A stretch of DNA of 64,000 bases from Elysia crispata (taxonomy: Eukaryota; Mollusca; Gastropoda; Plakobranchidae), in NCBI GenBank assembly GCA_033675545.1, contig JAWDGP010006836.1:655001-719000 (forward strand), in the 5' to 3' direction. A model generated the notes under the pieces. That model was not told the origin of the DNA. It was given only the letters and a program-made list of their open reading frames with translations, and searched no databases. Position numbers and translations under genes: made by a program. Every line of letters begins with the position of its first letter. Position 1 is the first letter of the stretch. Below, one piece after another: positions 12,201-64,000 of the stretch.

Positions 12201-13375
12201 ATGATTACTCCTTTTTATGACTCCCAAAGGACCACATCTTTTTCGCTGAAAAAGACTTTATTTTGACTGACTATTCCAAACAAAATTTACTCTGAGCATC
12301 TGGCTTTTAACCCTCCTCATATTTTTTTCGTTTGCTGAAGAGGATGTGCATTATGTTTCCCAGGTTTATTTTGTCAGATGTAGTTTGATTAGGGAAGATT
12401 ACCATTTTATCTTTACTGCTTTTCTTTGTTGATTTTTGGCATATATTTATCCTGCCCCAAAACTGTCCAGAGATCCTTGGTAGACAATGTCACTGAAAGC
12501 GGTTTTTTTTGCCATGAGAGTATCAAAGATTGGAACTGATTTATCGTTCAAAGCTTCTCAACCCTCCTTTGCATTTCCCAGTTAGAAAATGATTCTGTAA
12601 GATTTGAGCTGAACCCTTGAGTTGTTGGAACTTTATGTCTGTTCTTTAAAATGTATTTTCTCAACATTGTGTTCATGAACCTGTTCTTGTTTTTTTTTTT
12701 TTGTTCAGTTTCTTCTCTGCTGAAGCAATGCAATGCTGCTGATTGAATGAAAAATTGAAGCAGTGGATCTAAGTTTTGCAAGTTGTGAATCATTATCATG
12801 AATTTTTGAACTTCATAAGAAATTATAAATGCAAAACTTGAAGCTTGAAGATGAGAGAATTAAGATTGAATGCCTATTATGACAGAATGGAGCAATTATT
12901 CTTTTTTTAATTTGAGAGAAAAATAAAAATTAGACTCTTTTTTTTTCTGATATTTTCTGATAAAACATTGGGAATGAAAAATGCAACGACCAACACTTAA
13001 ACAGTATCCACATATAGCATGGACAGAAAGAAGTTTATCTTTTCTCCTACTAACAGAAGAAAATACATGCAATTTTACAGCTTTAGCATTGTAATATAAA
13101 AATAAATCCAACTCACATAGTCACAACATGATTTCCTATATGTAAACAGAAAAGACATTGATCTGGTTTTTGTGTTCATGACTTACTGGAAACGATGTGG
13201 ACCCGGAGATTTCTTTCCTTCTGATGTTGATGATTCACTATATAATGAGGCCACTTGCCTGTGTTTGTATTCCTTCATAGCACTACCACCACTATATCTC
13301 CTCAAATCTACCGACTGTATGCTCAGGGAGGAGCGCTGCATCTCAGGTGTGGCCGTGTGCTTGCCTTGCCTTCCA
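7894..13375 (-). CDS. GRAMD1: GRAMD1/Aster N-terminal region, four exons (partial gene)
   Basis: Join of 13375-13187, 10424-10326, 8986-8676 and 8042-7894 on the minus strand, 748 nt and about 249 residues, with no stop and matching phases (2, 2, 1, then 0). The product is Ser-rich and disordered and ends SKGSKKNRWYN, directly before a GTAAGT donor. Vertebrate GRAMD1 (Aster) proteins have a Ser-rich disordered N-terminus ending in a KKSQSWYNV-type motif that leads into the GRAM domain. Aster proteins sit in the ER at plasma-membrane contacts: the GRAM domain senses phosphatidylserine and cholesterol, and the ASTER/VASt domain moves sterol. Those domains and the C-terminal membrane segment are expected beyond the left edge. 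I identified it from the exon-end motif and composition, not from a catalytic domain, so which paralogue it is remains open. Confidence 0.72.
8043..8675. other. GRAMD1 intron with tRNA-like relic
   Basis: No exon. On the minus strand a B-box-like GGGTTCAAT lies near 8,297-8,310, downstream of GGTAATAGCAACCCTGG. This may be the head of a degraded tRNA-derived SINE, but the A box is unconvincing. Confidence 0.3.
8676..8986 (-). CDS. GRAMD1: GRAMD1 Ser-rich exon
   Basis: Acceptor ATTCTATCTAG ends at 8,987; donor GTAACT starts at 8,675. 311 nt, phase 2 in and phase 1 out. It encodes about 104 low-complexity residues: Ser-Pro motifs (DGSPTH, SSSPDKPLSP), a His cluster (SHHHHS), a Gly/Ser/Asn stretch, then a charged RHTERERSFERSLDNIL end. 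The SP sites are plausible proline-directed phosphorylation targets (inference). Confidence 0.78.
8987..10325. other. GRAMD1 intron, AT-rich
   Basis: Holds a poly-A run at about 9,056-9,072, a short (GA)n at 9,191-9,221 and a poly-A at about 9,545-9,566. No exon or RNA gene seen. Confidence 0.5.
10326..10424 (-). CDS. GRAMD1: GRAMD1 99-nt exon
   Basis: Acceptor AAATCCCCAG ends at 10,425; donor GTATAC starts at 10,325. 99 nt, phase 2 in and out, so it can be skipped without a frameshift. It encodes RRSKDLNSSQESLSSPALA and then ASKRGSSADVRES, a basic/Ser-rich disordered segment. Confidence 0.72.
10425..12032. other. GRAMD1 intron, AT-rich
   Basis: No minus-strand exon seen. On the + strand, TTCCATTCTTTTCAG at about 11,851-11,865 precedes a 100-nt open stretch ending at a stop near 11,970 (reads YLDEPLKTTQASLLQRL and on). 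It might be a transposon or antisense exon remnant; I cannot name it. Confidence 0.35.
12033..12264. repeat. 110-bp tandem duplication
   Basis: AGCCAACCAAACAA recurs at 12,033 and 12,143, and about 110 bp are duplicated side by side. The second copy has a 12-bp insertion (CTAAAGGCGCCT) and a few substitutions. Confidence 0.93.
12265..13186. other. GRAMD1 intron
   Basis: AT-rich, with no exon or RNA gene recognised. Confidence 0.45.
13187..13375 (-). CDS. GRAMD1: GRAMD1 upstream exon or first coding exon
   Basis: Donor GTAAGTC starts at 13,186. The encoded segment runs from GRQGKHTATPEMQ through SEGKKSPGPHRF and joins the next exon in phase 2. The 5' limit is uncertain: an acceptor at ATGAG|T (exon start 13,375, 189 nt, phase 2 in) keeps the frame of the upstream candidates. 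Alternatively translation starts at ATG 13,380, or at the internal Met of PEMQRSS (ATG 13,336-13,334). The pyrimidine tract before the acceptor is poor. Confidence 0.62.
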
Positions 13376-13399
13376 CTCATCTTGCAGCCATGTCAGGCA

Positions 13400-15598
13400 T
13401 CTTATTATCTCAATCCAATTATATGAAAGAAGCAACTTTGTTTTTTATTGTTTCAGATTATCTAGACGTACAGATTTCTGACATTTCCTTTACATCTTGC
13501 GGCCGTTAGAGGACAGTGATTTAGTTTAGCCTTCATAGTAAATATATAATTATAAAAAATATATTTGGCTTTGATCTTGTCTGTTGCTAAGGGAAGAAAA
13601 TAATTAAACTTACATCTTATTCTTAATATAAGACATAACAGAAAAGAGCTAATTTTAGTTCAAGATTTTTGTTTTAGCTTCTAAGATCTAACTAAGGTAC
13701 CTAACTTTCAGTTTGGAATACTGATTGGGATTTGCAATTTCAATGTACATATCTCGAGATGCAGCTCTGAAATCTGTCTAATCTAAACAGTAAATCACAA
13801 CATGGCAATAATACATTTAAATCTAGACCTAAAGTGTATCTAAAATGCCATTTTAAGAAGTTTTATGATCTCATCTTAATTGCATTTTGCATCCTCCAGA
13901 TATGTTGCTCCATTTGTTCATTCAGTGTTCACAAATGATGAATGACTACTGAAAAGGCAATTTATAAGACTTCACAAATCCATTCTTTGAGCATAGAATT
14001 CACCTCGTAAATGGCTTTTGATTTAAGTAAAATATTTAAAGAGAGACATGTATAGAAGGACTGCACTTTACATCTTTCTACCCTTCTTTCCTTTTCTCTT
14101 GCAACTATACATCAATTTTTTGCTTAAAAATCAAACTTTTAACTAAGTAGAATATTATCTAAGCAGCACCACAAAAAGCAATACCTCAACAAATGTAAAG
14201 TATTAGACTTGACAAGTATCTATATTTTATGACACAAATAGAACTACAAAAACCAATGAAAGCCAGAACAAGTGTCTAGATCTATTCATACAGTCTACTA
14301 GATTTTGTAGATATTTCATTCCAAAGATCTAAAAGTATTAATTATCAATGCTTTCCCCCATCTCATGACAAAAAATGATGTTTTAGTTATAAATGATCTT
14401 CATCTAAGAAAAAACCTTTTGTGGCAATCAATTAATCATTTATTTACATCTATCAGTCTTACTAAACATACTATTAGTTTGTAAGTTTTACCTCAATCTT
14501 TTTTCTAACAAACACTACTTTTCTTTTTTCCAATAACATTTTATAAAGAGGAACCACTCAAAATCAACCTCATAAAATGCATGGGAGATCAAATCACAAA
14601 AAAGACTCTCATTTTAGCTTTTGGAAGTGAAAGGTATAGAAAAGAAAAAGTCAGAGAGAGAGAATCAACTGCTGAATGGGAAGAAAAAAAAATAGTAATC
14701 CACAGAAAGAAAACAATTCAATTCAAGAGGGAACGAAAGAGTGAGAAGTTTGACTAAAAATGTGAAATGAGGAGAAATGTCACTTTTTCCCCAGCAAGGA
14801 AGCAAAGAGTGAAAACTTGAAGGACTTAACAACAAAGTTTGCCACTAGCCTTGATTGATTTGTATCTGCACAATACTTATGCACCAGGCCTTGCTTGCTG
14901 AACAAGCAGCATTTTATAGATCAAGATCTACATGTAGGTCTTGTCTTTAAGGGAAGGAGTGGTTGACTGTGTAGGAAATATATGACAAATAGAAGCCTCA
15001 TGTATGCAAAGGGATATATATGCCTCGATGGCAGAGCAGGTGATCAATGACAGGTCTTTTTTAATTCATATTTGTTTCCTTTAAGTTGTAGACAGGGGGC
15101 CTCAACTGGCGATTAGATAACTATGCTTTTAAACGTCAATCCTAGTTATAGCCTATTAGCTACAGCTTATGATGACAGCCACAGAGGCTTTAAAAACTCT
15201 GGAGTAATGGCCAGCTGGTAATCAATTTTATCTTTATTATTAATGCACCTCTTTGACGAAAAAGTGCTAGTGTTACAGAATGCTAACAATGATATATAAT
15301 AATCAAGCAAAGTGTATGAAATGTAATGATTGTAAGTTACTGATGCTGTTTGAGATAAAGTGCCTTATAATGGTGGCATAGAGGAAAGTAGAAGCAGAAT
15401 TTAAAGAAATCCTTGTTGAAAGGGTGAAGTAGGCCTACTTGAAGAGTTCCACTGTATTTGAGTACACTTCATGTTGAACAGGGTAGGCCAAATAAAGAAT
15501 GCAATTTTAACAATCTAAATGAGATCTGAGACTTTAAGAATATAGGATTTCCCCTATATGCATTTTGATCAATTAGGCAGGCATTAAAGACTAATTAT
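13400..15598. other. AT-rich non-coding
   Basis: About 2.2 kb without recognisable exons on either strand. If the minus-strand exon at 23.6 kb belongs to GRAMD1, this is intron; otherwise it may include the GRAMD1 promoter. Confidence 0.4.
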
Positions 15599-15602
15599 TT
15601 AA

Positions 15603-16380
15603 CCCCTTCGTGCCATACATGACGTACGATGTACGTCATATTTTCTTCATTAAATACAGTGACAAGATGCCCTACATGACGTACGACGTACGTCATGCTT
15701 TTTGTGCCAAGATGCCATATATGACGTACAGCGTACGTCATAATATATCGATAGAATAGTGAAAAATCGTCAAAGCCTATGCTAAAGTTACTTAGAAATT
15801 TGAATTTATCGATATTTTTTCCTTATAAATCAACTTTTCTTATAAGAAAACAACCTTCAGTAAGGGCGGGCTTTTAGCTTTTCTTCCTCTGTTTACATTC
15901 TGTCCATTGCTTTCATTCTCTCGGCCATGATGGAACCTTCAACAAGCTCTAACGATGGTAGTAAGCGCTCTCGAAGAGTTTTGTACAATAAGAAACAGGT
16001 ATTAAACCTATTACTTGGTGATTCAAGCGAAGATGAGGCTTTATATGAAGATTCAGGCAGTGACTATGAAGATTCTAGAACAAGATCTAGTTTTAGTTCA
16101 GAAAGTGAGACAGGTGGATCTAGATCTAGATCTATCAATGAAACTTTGAAAGCTGGAAAGAAACGACAAATACCTGCCAATAGAGTTAGTTCTAAATCTA
16201 GATCTAGATCTAGATCTAGCTCTAAGAAACAGAAAACATCAGGAAAAACAAAAAACTGTAGAGAGGGCAATGATAATCAGTCTAACCACACCTAACATAT
16301 AGCGTTTGCTCCTTACAAATTTTCAAACTCAAACCATGCATCACTGCATAGACACATATCACCTACGTCACGAAGGGGTT
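15603..16380 (+). mobile_element. piggyBac-like DNA transposon relic (internally deleted)
   Basis: The ends are inverted copies of CCCCTTCGTG, next to TTAA at 15,599-15,602 and TTAA at 16,381-16,384 (the right end has two extra T's). TTAA target duplication is the hallmark of the piggyBac superfamily. The left end carries three copies of a near-perfect palindrome of the TGACGTACGACGTACGTCA type (15,620, 15,677, 15,722), and the right end has a half copy (TACGTCA at 16,364). At 778 bp it is far too short to encode a full transposase of about 550-600 residues, so it is non-autonomous. Confidence 0.72.
15927..16295 (+). pseudogene. N-terminal fragment of piggyBac-like transposase
   Basis: 122 codons from ATG to TAA inside the TTAA-flanked element. 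The product is acidic and Ser-rich with an N-terminal LLLGDSSEDEALYEDSGSD stretch and two SRSRSR tracts. The acidic, Ser-rich start resembles N-termini of piggyBac transposases, but the catalytic DDE domain is entirely absent. The SR tracts are encoded by AGATCT hexamer runs, the same simple repeat that litters the flanking DNA. It may be untranslated. Confidence 0.5.
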
Positions 16381-16384
16381 TTAA

Positions 16385-18186
16385 AATAGTTTCGACTATT
16401 TTGTGGGGTTTAAAATCTATTGCAAGTTGATAATAGAAGACAGTAATTTGATTTATTCTTTTGATAAATGGCTGCAACTCTGCTGCTATTGTGCTTACTA
16501 TTGTTTTATTATTTTGATAGATCTAGATCTAGATCTAGTTGGTATTTAGTTTACAGGTAAAATAGTTTAGTTCAACTTCAATCAAGGTCTAGATCTAGTG
16601 AGTCTAGATTTATACTGGCTAAATCTAAACCTATGTATTTTTCCAAGAAGATAGCCTTGGTCTAAGGATGACAGATCTGAATTAGACTTTTATCTTTCGT
16701 TGGGTCTATTACGATCTAGATTCTACTTGATCCAGATATAAAATTCATTTATGATCTAGATCTAGATCTAGACTTGATCTAGAAGTAGTCTGCAGTTACA
16801 GATTCTGTGCAGTTCACGAATCAGCAATAAATCAAAACCTTAAGCTCTTCTTCTCACTGAAATGCTTAATACTAATGCACTAATTTGAGATATTTCCACG
16901 AAGTAGTTTTTCCATAGGATAATCTAGATCTAGTTCTTACGCGTGTCAGTCGATTAGGTTTTGTTGACAAACCTCTCGATGTCACCATATCATAACAGGA
17001 AGTGGCAACCGTACGGACTTGAGAGGATTCTTATGCCGACTTGCCTGATTTATACAGACCCAATTTATTTTAGTTGCAATAAGTCTGCGGCACAGAAGAT
17101 TAAACACTGGACTTTTCTGCTGTCGTAAATTTTCCATCAATGGATACAATCTTGAAGATCAATAAATATTCATATTTTTTTCTAGCAACATCTATCTAGT
17201 GGGCACGCAATGACAGCGCACAGAAAAAGAATTATGACCGAAAACCAAGCAATCACTGTCTAGAATGGTGAGGAGGAAAAAGCTCTTTGGCGGCCTGGGT
17301 GATTTGCAGTGTATTTAGATCTAGATTTAGTGAATGATAGGCGAAAAATACACTAACTTAATCTATGCACGTTTCCCTGAATCTTGCCCAGACGCACTCC
17401 TTTTCTTCTTCATCGACATGACTGCACATTTTGTACATCTTTATCCCTTAAAGAAAGCATTACATCCTGGTAGGCCCATGTATTAATTATTATGAGCAAT
17501 AGATAGACATTCACTCATCGATTAATGTAATACATTTCACTCTCATGATTTGCATAATAATATAAGTCTACAAGCATATATAATTTTAGAAGAAATACAT
17601 TTTTAAAAATTAAAAGAAAAAGAAGAAATATTGTTAGATAACTGGTCAGCATGGCGAATGGTAGATACATGGTTCTAAATTATATGGCAGACGTTTATTA
17701 AATCAATTTGTAAGAATTAATGCGATCTCGTATTTACAGTAATATATAGCGGAGCGCATTGATAACACGGACTAAAGTGAAATGTTGAGATCATTCATTA
17801 ATTTCAAATATGTCAAGGATATACTTGTAAGGGAAAAGAAATGTAGCACTGGTTAGTATAATTATACCCCAGACTTATAAGCTTTCTTTGCTGTTGCTTT
17901 TTTTCCTTCATGAATAACTTTTATACAGAAGAAAATCTAACAAATTGTTCATAGCAGTTTCAAAAAAAAAATCATATGAAATTGAAATCAACTTTCTAAA
18001 CTAATACAGTAATAGAAAAGAAGCTGTGGACTTGACACCGTGCCACTCAATCCCACTGCTGAAACGTCCACTTACTGTAATGGGGAGCAGTTGAGCTTTT
18101 CTTTATATAGGGCGTATACTATGGTGAACAAAAAGAGTACTAAATCAATATCAGCATCGCACCTGATCCAGCTAGAACCGCGTACG
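16385..18186. other. Non-coding, rich in AGATCT hexamers
   Basis: Runs of (AGATCT)n occur at about 16,518-16,540, 16,586-16,600 and 16,753-16,773, with many single copies. No exon recognised. Head-to-head position relative to GRAMD1 exons and IFT46 exon 1 makes it a candidate promoter zone, but no core element stands out. Confidence 0.4.
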
Positions 18187-18294
18187 TTCTTCTTCTTCTT
18201 CTTCTTCTTCTTCTTCTTCTTCTTCTTCTTCTTCTTCTTCTTCTTCTTCTTCTTCTTCTTCTTCTTCTTCTTCTTCTTCTTCTTCTTCTTCTTC
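18187..18294. repeat. (TTC)n microsatellite
   Basis: About 36 perfect TTC triplets, then TCC and CATCAT derivatives to about 18,378. Confidence 0.97.
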
Positions 18295-18395
18295 TCCTCC
18301 TCCTCCTCTCTCTCTTCCTCTTCATCATTATCATCATCATCATTATCATCATCAACACCATCATCATCATCATCATTAGTGTTTTTATAATAATT

Positions 18396-18503
<108 letters not shown>

Positions 18504-18717
18504 AATCTTTGTCATCACTATTATCTTCGTTATAAAACCACACGTGCATAAAGAGAAAGAGATGTACTGTAAGGTTTTTTTTATTTATTTATTTTTTTAA
18601 TTAGAGAATTAATATCATCGGTAGGTAGAAAAGGATGAAGAAAAGAGAGATACAGTGCGAGGTACAAAGATAGACAAATAGATATTCAGGAAGAGATAAA
18701 TAAAGAGACTGGTTACC

Positions 18718-18776
18718 AGAGAGATGGAGAGAAAGAGAAGAGAGCGAGGAAGAAAAAAGATAGAAGAGAGTGAGGG

Positions 18777-18863
<87 letters not shown>

Positions 18864-18866
18864 GTG
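18718..18866. repeat. (GA)n microsatellite
   Basis: A pure GA core at about 18,780-18,855 with impure GA flanks. Confidence 0.93.
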
Positions 18867-19374
18867 AATTATTGTGATCAAAACAGATTAAAGAGGCAAT
18901 CAAGTTGTATTTATAGGAATATTTCCTATTATAATTATGGACCACTTGGATCATTACACGTTAGTACTAATTAATAGAAGCAAGAATTAAATTTGAAGTT
19001 TTTAATTACAAATAAGATTTATAATACCTTCCAATGTTTGTTTGTTTTTTTGGTCGAGTCTAAAAGTTGTTTCGAAAACAAAATCGAAATTACCCGCAGT
19101 CAATTTTAGATTATAAGTTATAAGATGTTAAAAAACCAAAAGTAATCTTGGTGGAATCTTTATTTCACCACGATAGGATTTCATCATGCGGAGATAGTTG
19201 TTACCTTTACAATATTGTTGTTTATCACCTCCACTATTCATTACCAAGAAAAACTTAGTGGGCTTAGGCCTAGTAGGCATAAGCCTGTGGGTTTTGTTTC
19301 GTCTTTTTTACTTCACAGTGCCTAACAGTCGAAAAATCTGGCCAAGTGGCATTCCAGTGCTAAGGAAAACAAAC

Positions 19375-60562
<41,188 letters not shown>

Positions 60563-62305
60563 TGCTTCAATTGAAGTTATAATAGATGTATTTATTGTTT
60601 TACAAAAATATCACTTGGTTATGTATTTTTGCCATCTTCAGAATTCAATTGTTTTATGATGCTGCATTTTTTCTTACAAGTAGCAAATTAAGGTCTGGAG
60701 AAGAAAAAATTCTTTAACACTAAAAGATAAAATCCTTGAAGTATAGGCTTAAGTAGGAAATATATATTGACAAGAAGGCTTTATTCATAAATGTGAATGT
60801 CATTGCATAATTGTAATTACTCAAACAAAGGAATGATATTTTTTAACAGTTTTTATGCGCTTTTGTTGTAGTCAGTTTTCCAACTTTTAGATATGACACA
60901 AAAGATGTTAATATTGCTTCCGTCCGTATTGAAATACTATTTAAATGTTTATTGACTTTTCATATGATTCCTATTAAATTTTCACATTTTTTTGAACAAC
61001 TAAGTCTTACATGTTTTTTGTGCCCAATAAGTTTGAGATTTAAATAAAAAATTAAGATGACGGCCATACTGTGAAGTGCACCTTACAGTTGACTTGAGCC
61101 TTATGATGAGAGAATTTAGTTTGGTTCCAAACGATGATTTTTAACGAATAAATCATTTACTGGTTTTCATATAGGCTTGTCTAAACAAAATTTGAAGGCA
61201 CATATTATATTTCTATAGATTACTTGTGGTTAACATCGGTATGCTGAAAGGCTTGCTATATGAGATTTTCTTCCTCTTGCCTCTTTCAGTTTCAATCCTT
61301 AACTTTTCTTTGCAAATAAATATTGGAAGGTTTGTAAAAACCTCTGGAGCTCATGTCCAAAGATAAAACAGCAATCCCTTTCATTCTTAAAGCCAAATAC
61401 TGGATTGGAGAGTTGTGATTCTCCCAAATGCACTAACATTGAAGCATTTTTCCTACCTTTTATGCCTTATTAATATTCCTCGGCATTTCAACACTTAAAA
61501 GTAATAACTTAACATTAAATTCACCCTAAATTAATGAGAGCAAAGTATTTTATCGTCTTATTTACAAGATCAGAATATCACACTTGCAATTTGATTTTTC
61601 CCCACTGACTTTTAATGTTATATTAGTATATACCTACTTAAAACTTTTATGTGCCTGAGGCATTCCATGAGCAGTGAAACAAATTCACAACTTCAATGCA
61701 TTAAAACCTATTTGTGGATTTTGAAATGAAAGGTATCATCAAATCGCTGAATTTCTGAAGTTTCAATTGGTATTGATCTATAGTTTTTTTGTTTTTTTTT
61801 TTCAAGAAAGATAATGGTAGTCCTTTGCTATCAGTAAGGCTATTTTGTTATGAAGAATTTGGGAATTGCTGCAAAACTCGTCCTTTTTTTTTTATCCATC
61901 CTTATTTCTTACACTGTGCCAGTGAACGTGAGAGCTAGCAGATTGTGCTGAACCATAAGAAGATAAAGCAGAAAAGATGTTTTAACTTGTTTTTATGCAT
62001 GTTTTGAATAAAAAGGAGAGGGTTTAGATACAGGAAAAAACAAATACAAAAAAAAAAGGCAACGGGAGGAAAAATCAAATGGATAGAGAAGCAAATGGCA
62101 AAGAGGATGGGCAATTCTGATCATTATATTATCAATCTAGATTTAGTTATAATATAGACAAGAATATATGTACATATAATTATAAAAGTAAGATAATAAT
62201 GAGTAAGAGGAAAGAAGATACTGGAAGACAATAAGTGCAAAGATATTACAAAGAAACTGAGTAAGGCTACAAAATCATGGCAATACACACACACATTAAA
62301 ACTAG
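60563..62305. other. IFT46 3' UTR and downstream intergenic
   Basis: AT-rich. Polyadenylation signals at 61,043 and about 61,315. No other gene seen. Confidence 0.5.
61043..61048 (+). terminator. IFT46: Candidate IFT46 polyadenylation signal
   Basis: First canonical AATAAA after the stop codon, about 480 nt downstream. Another AATAAA lies near 61,315. Choice between them needs transcript ends. Confidence 0.45.
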
Positions 62306-62319
62306 CCTTAAGACACCTG

Positions 62320-62595
62320 TAGTGTATCACTCATAAATAGCACATGGAAATGTTGGGCAACCTTTTTTGACCATGTGATGAGAAGAGATCTACTGGAACA
62401 TCTTGTAATAACTGGAATGATCGAAGGAAAATGCAGCAAGGGAAAATGGCGTGAAAAGATGTTGGATGGACTAACAAAGTTGCTCAAAGTAAGATGAATG
62501 ACAGAAGAACTGAAGGCGATGAAGGATAGAGATGTGTGGAAGGTCATGATTGCTTTTGGTAGAGAGCATAGCATGTGATTGATTGAGTATATCTA
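62320..62595 (+). pseudogene. RTE-like LINE 3' fragment
   Basis: The + strand frame reads FFDHVMRRDLLEHLVITGMI, KWREKMLDGLTKLLKVR, stop, MTEELKAMKDRDVWKVMIAF. This is the C-terminal segment (HVMR...LEHL...IEGK...R.R.KMLDGL...RDRDVWKVMI) common to LINE ORF2 copies of the RTE/CFDP2-like kind in invertebrates. An internal TGA near 62,494 shows decay. TGATTGATTGA at 62,577 resembles the short-repeat tails of these elements. Confidence 0.7.
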
Positions 62596-64000
62596 TTTTG
62601 AACAAACATACCTAATTTGACCTCGGTCAAAGAAAGTGTTGGGAAAAATAGTATTGTTGTGACCCAAAGTTTGTTTGCAAGGCTTTGAGGGTCCACCCAC
62701 CTATTCCATGATTTATGTTTGTGTCTGTATAAGAGGGGGAAGTATGGAAACACCTGTTCAAACAATACTTCGTCCCTGAGCTTTTCTGGTTTTGTGTGTG
62801 TGAAAGATCATCTTTTAAGTAAGTCTTCGGTTGACTTATTAATTGTCCCTAAGTGTTGCCTTTTTTTAACGATTTTGAGAACATTTTAACAAGGTTTCGA
62901 AATTTAGCTTGCCATATTTTTTTGGACATCAGTTTAGACTAAATATTTAGTACTTGATATAGTCAATAACAATAATCTGCTTTACAAAATTTTCACAGAA
63001 AGTGATGCAAATATGAACGCGTCACTCTACCACCATTCTCTCTAACCCACCTCAACATTGCGTTGTATGGCAAAATTACCTAACTGGAAAAAAAATTGTT
63101 CTCAAAGCAATCATATAATTCACTGAATCAATGTGATGTAAGATCCTGTAATTAAATATCCATAATGAAAGTGATCTAGCAGTACTGCCCCCCCTATGGC
63201 AAATCGATATATCTGACAAAAAGCTGTTTTCTTATTTGTTTGCATAAACGGACTATTTAAAGTATTATCCAACTTGAGTAAATGGCAAAGCAACGTATCT
63301 TCATCAGTACTTTCAGTTTTTTTTTACTTGTCAAATCGACTTATCTTTTTTTTTTATACATGTTGACCATCGAATGTTTTTTGCATTTTTCCCGAAAGCA
63401 CAAAAGATACATCGGTTTGCATTTGGGGTGCAGAGTAGGGCCTTACACTTCCACATTCACATTTCAAAATAAATTGCAATAAAAGACCTCAAAAAGTCTG
63501 ATTCTTTTTCACCAGAAAAATGTGCCAAAATTCTGGGAAGATTATTTTTCAGGATCAACAGTGATAAGTTAAACCTTTTTAAGGTTAATTTTATTTTGTG
63601 ACACTGTTTAGTTCTTAGATATACCTTGATTAGAGGCTGTGGAGTAACAACTAAAGGGATCCATCTTAGCACTGGTCAGCAAAATCAAGGCTTCCTCTTA
63701 CTTATGTGTTACATGGTATCAAAACACTTTCTCTACTTCTTCTCTTGGATCATTTCAAAGTCAACATCATGACATGACACTGACCGCTGCCACAGAGTCA
63801 GTGCAGTGTTGTTATCACAACAATTACATATTTCTACTAACACTGCTACAATAACAGCATTTGATGTTTCTAACAATATGAATACTCCTAGTAGTCCTAC
63901 AACTGCCACCCTTATTCTCCAGGCTCTGCTCCATCAATATCCATGTGGCTGAGTATTGCTTGACAAATCCTCCCTTCCCCCCCCAGTCTCTTCTTAAAGT
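62596..64000. other. Intergenic, nothing recognised
   Basis: AT-rich sequence with poly-T runs near 63,320 and 63,345. No exon, RNA gene or repeat that I can support. Confidence 0.4.

Overview
The window is eukaryotic nuclear DNA. It has GT-AG introns, an animal ciliary gene, LTR, LINE and DNA transposons, and a very heavy load of (GA/CT)n microsatellites and 49-125 bp minisatellites. The AT-rich introns, frequent AGATCT/CTAGAT hexamer runs and gene content suggest a lophotrochozoan, most likely a gastropod mollusc; that taxon call is an inference.

Two host genes are supported. (1) IFT46, the intraflagellar transport complex B subunit, lies on the + strand. Twelve exons from 19,375 to 60,562 join without a frame break to 394 codons plus stop, with an N-terminal NQPYDE motif, an acidic linker and the conserved C-terminal domain. 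A 60-nt symmetric cassette-exon candidate lies at 42,035. (2) The disordered N-terminus of a GRAMD1/Aster ER-plasma membrane sterol-transfer protein lies on the - strand. Four well supported exons (13,375 down to 7,894) end in the WYN that precedes the GRAM domain; the GRAM, ASTER and membrane segments lie off the left edge. Two further minus-strand exon candidates (23,774-23,595 and 37,125-36,934) continue the same phase-2 chain and would interleave the two genes.

Layout: 1-7.9 kb is GRAMD1 intron with a 60-bp, a 64-bp and a 72-bp array. 7.9-13.4 kb holds the GRAMD1 exons. 15.6-16.4 kb is a piggyBac-like relic. 19.4 kb is IFT46 exon 1. 21.4-21.8 kb is a TA-flanked MITE. 25.7-28.0 kb holds two adjoining minisatellites. 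29.3-29.9 kb is a LINE fragment in a nest of direct and inverted repeats. 31.75-34.52 kb is a 49-bp polypyrimidine minisatellite that runs toward IFT46 exon 2 at 35.2 kb. 40.7-41.8 kb is a 93-bp array. 43.6-50.5 kb is a complete non-autonomous LTR retrotransposon. 51-60.6 kb holds IFT46 exons 3-12. 60.6-64 kb is non-coding with an RTE-like LINE relic.

The most unusual object is the LTR element (43,620-50,534; target duplication TATA; tRNA-Leu-type primer site). Its single intact 599-codon ORF joins a Gag with a CCHC knuckle, a captured Y-box (YBX-type) cold-shock domain, and the C-terminal end of a Ty3-type integrase. Protease, reverse transcriptase, RNase H and the integrase core are absent. 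Its two LTRs differ by a precise 398-bp GT-AG intron, present in the 3' LTR and exactly absent from the 5' LTR, which points to reverse transcription of spliced RNA. A second oddity is a 69-bp minisatellite that has copied the 3' splice site of IFT46 exon 7 eight extra times.
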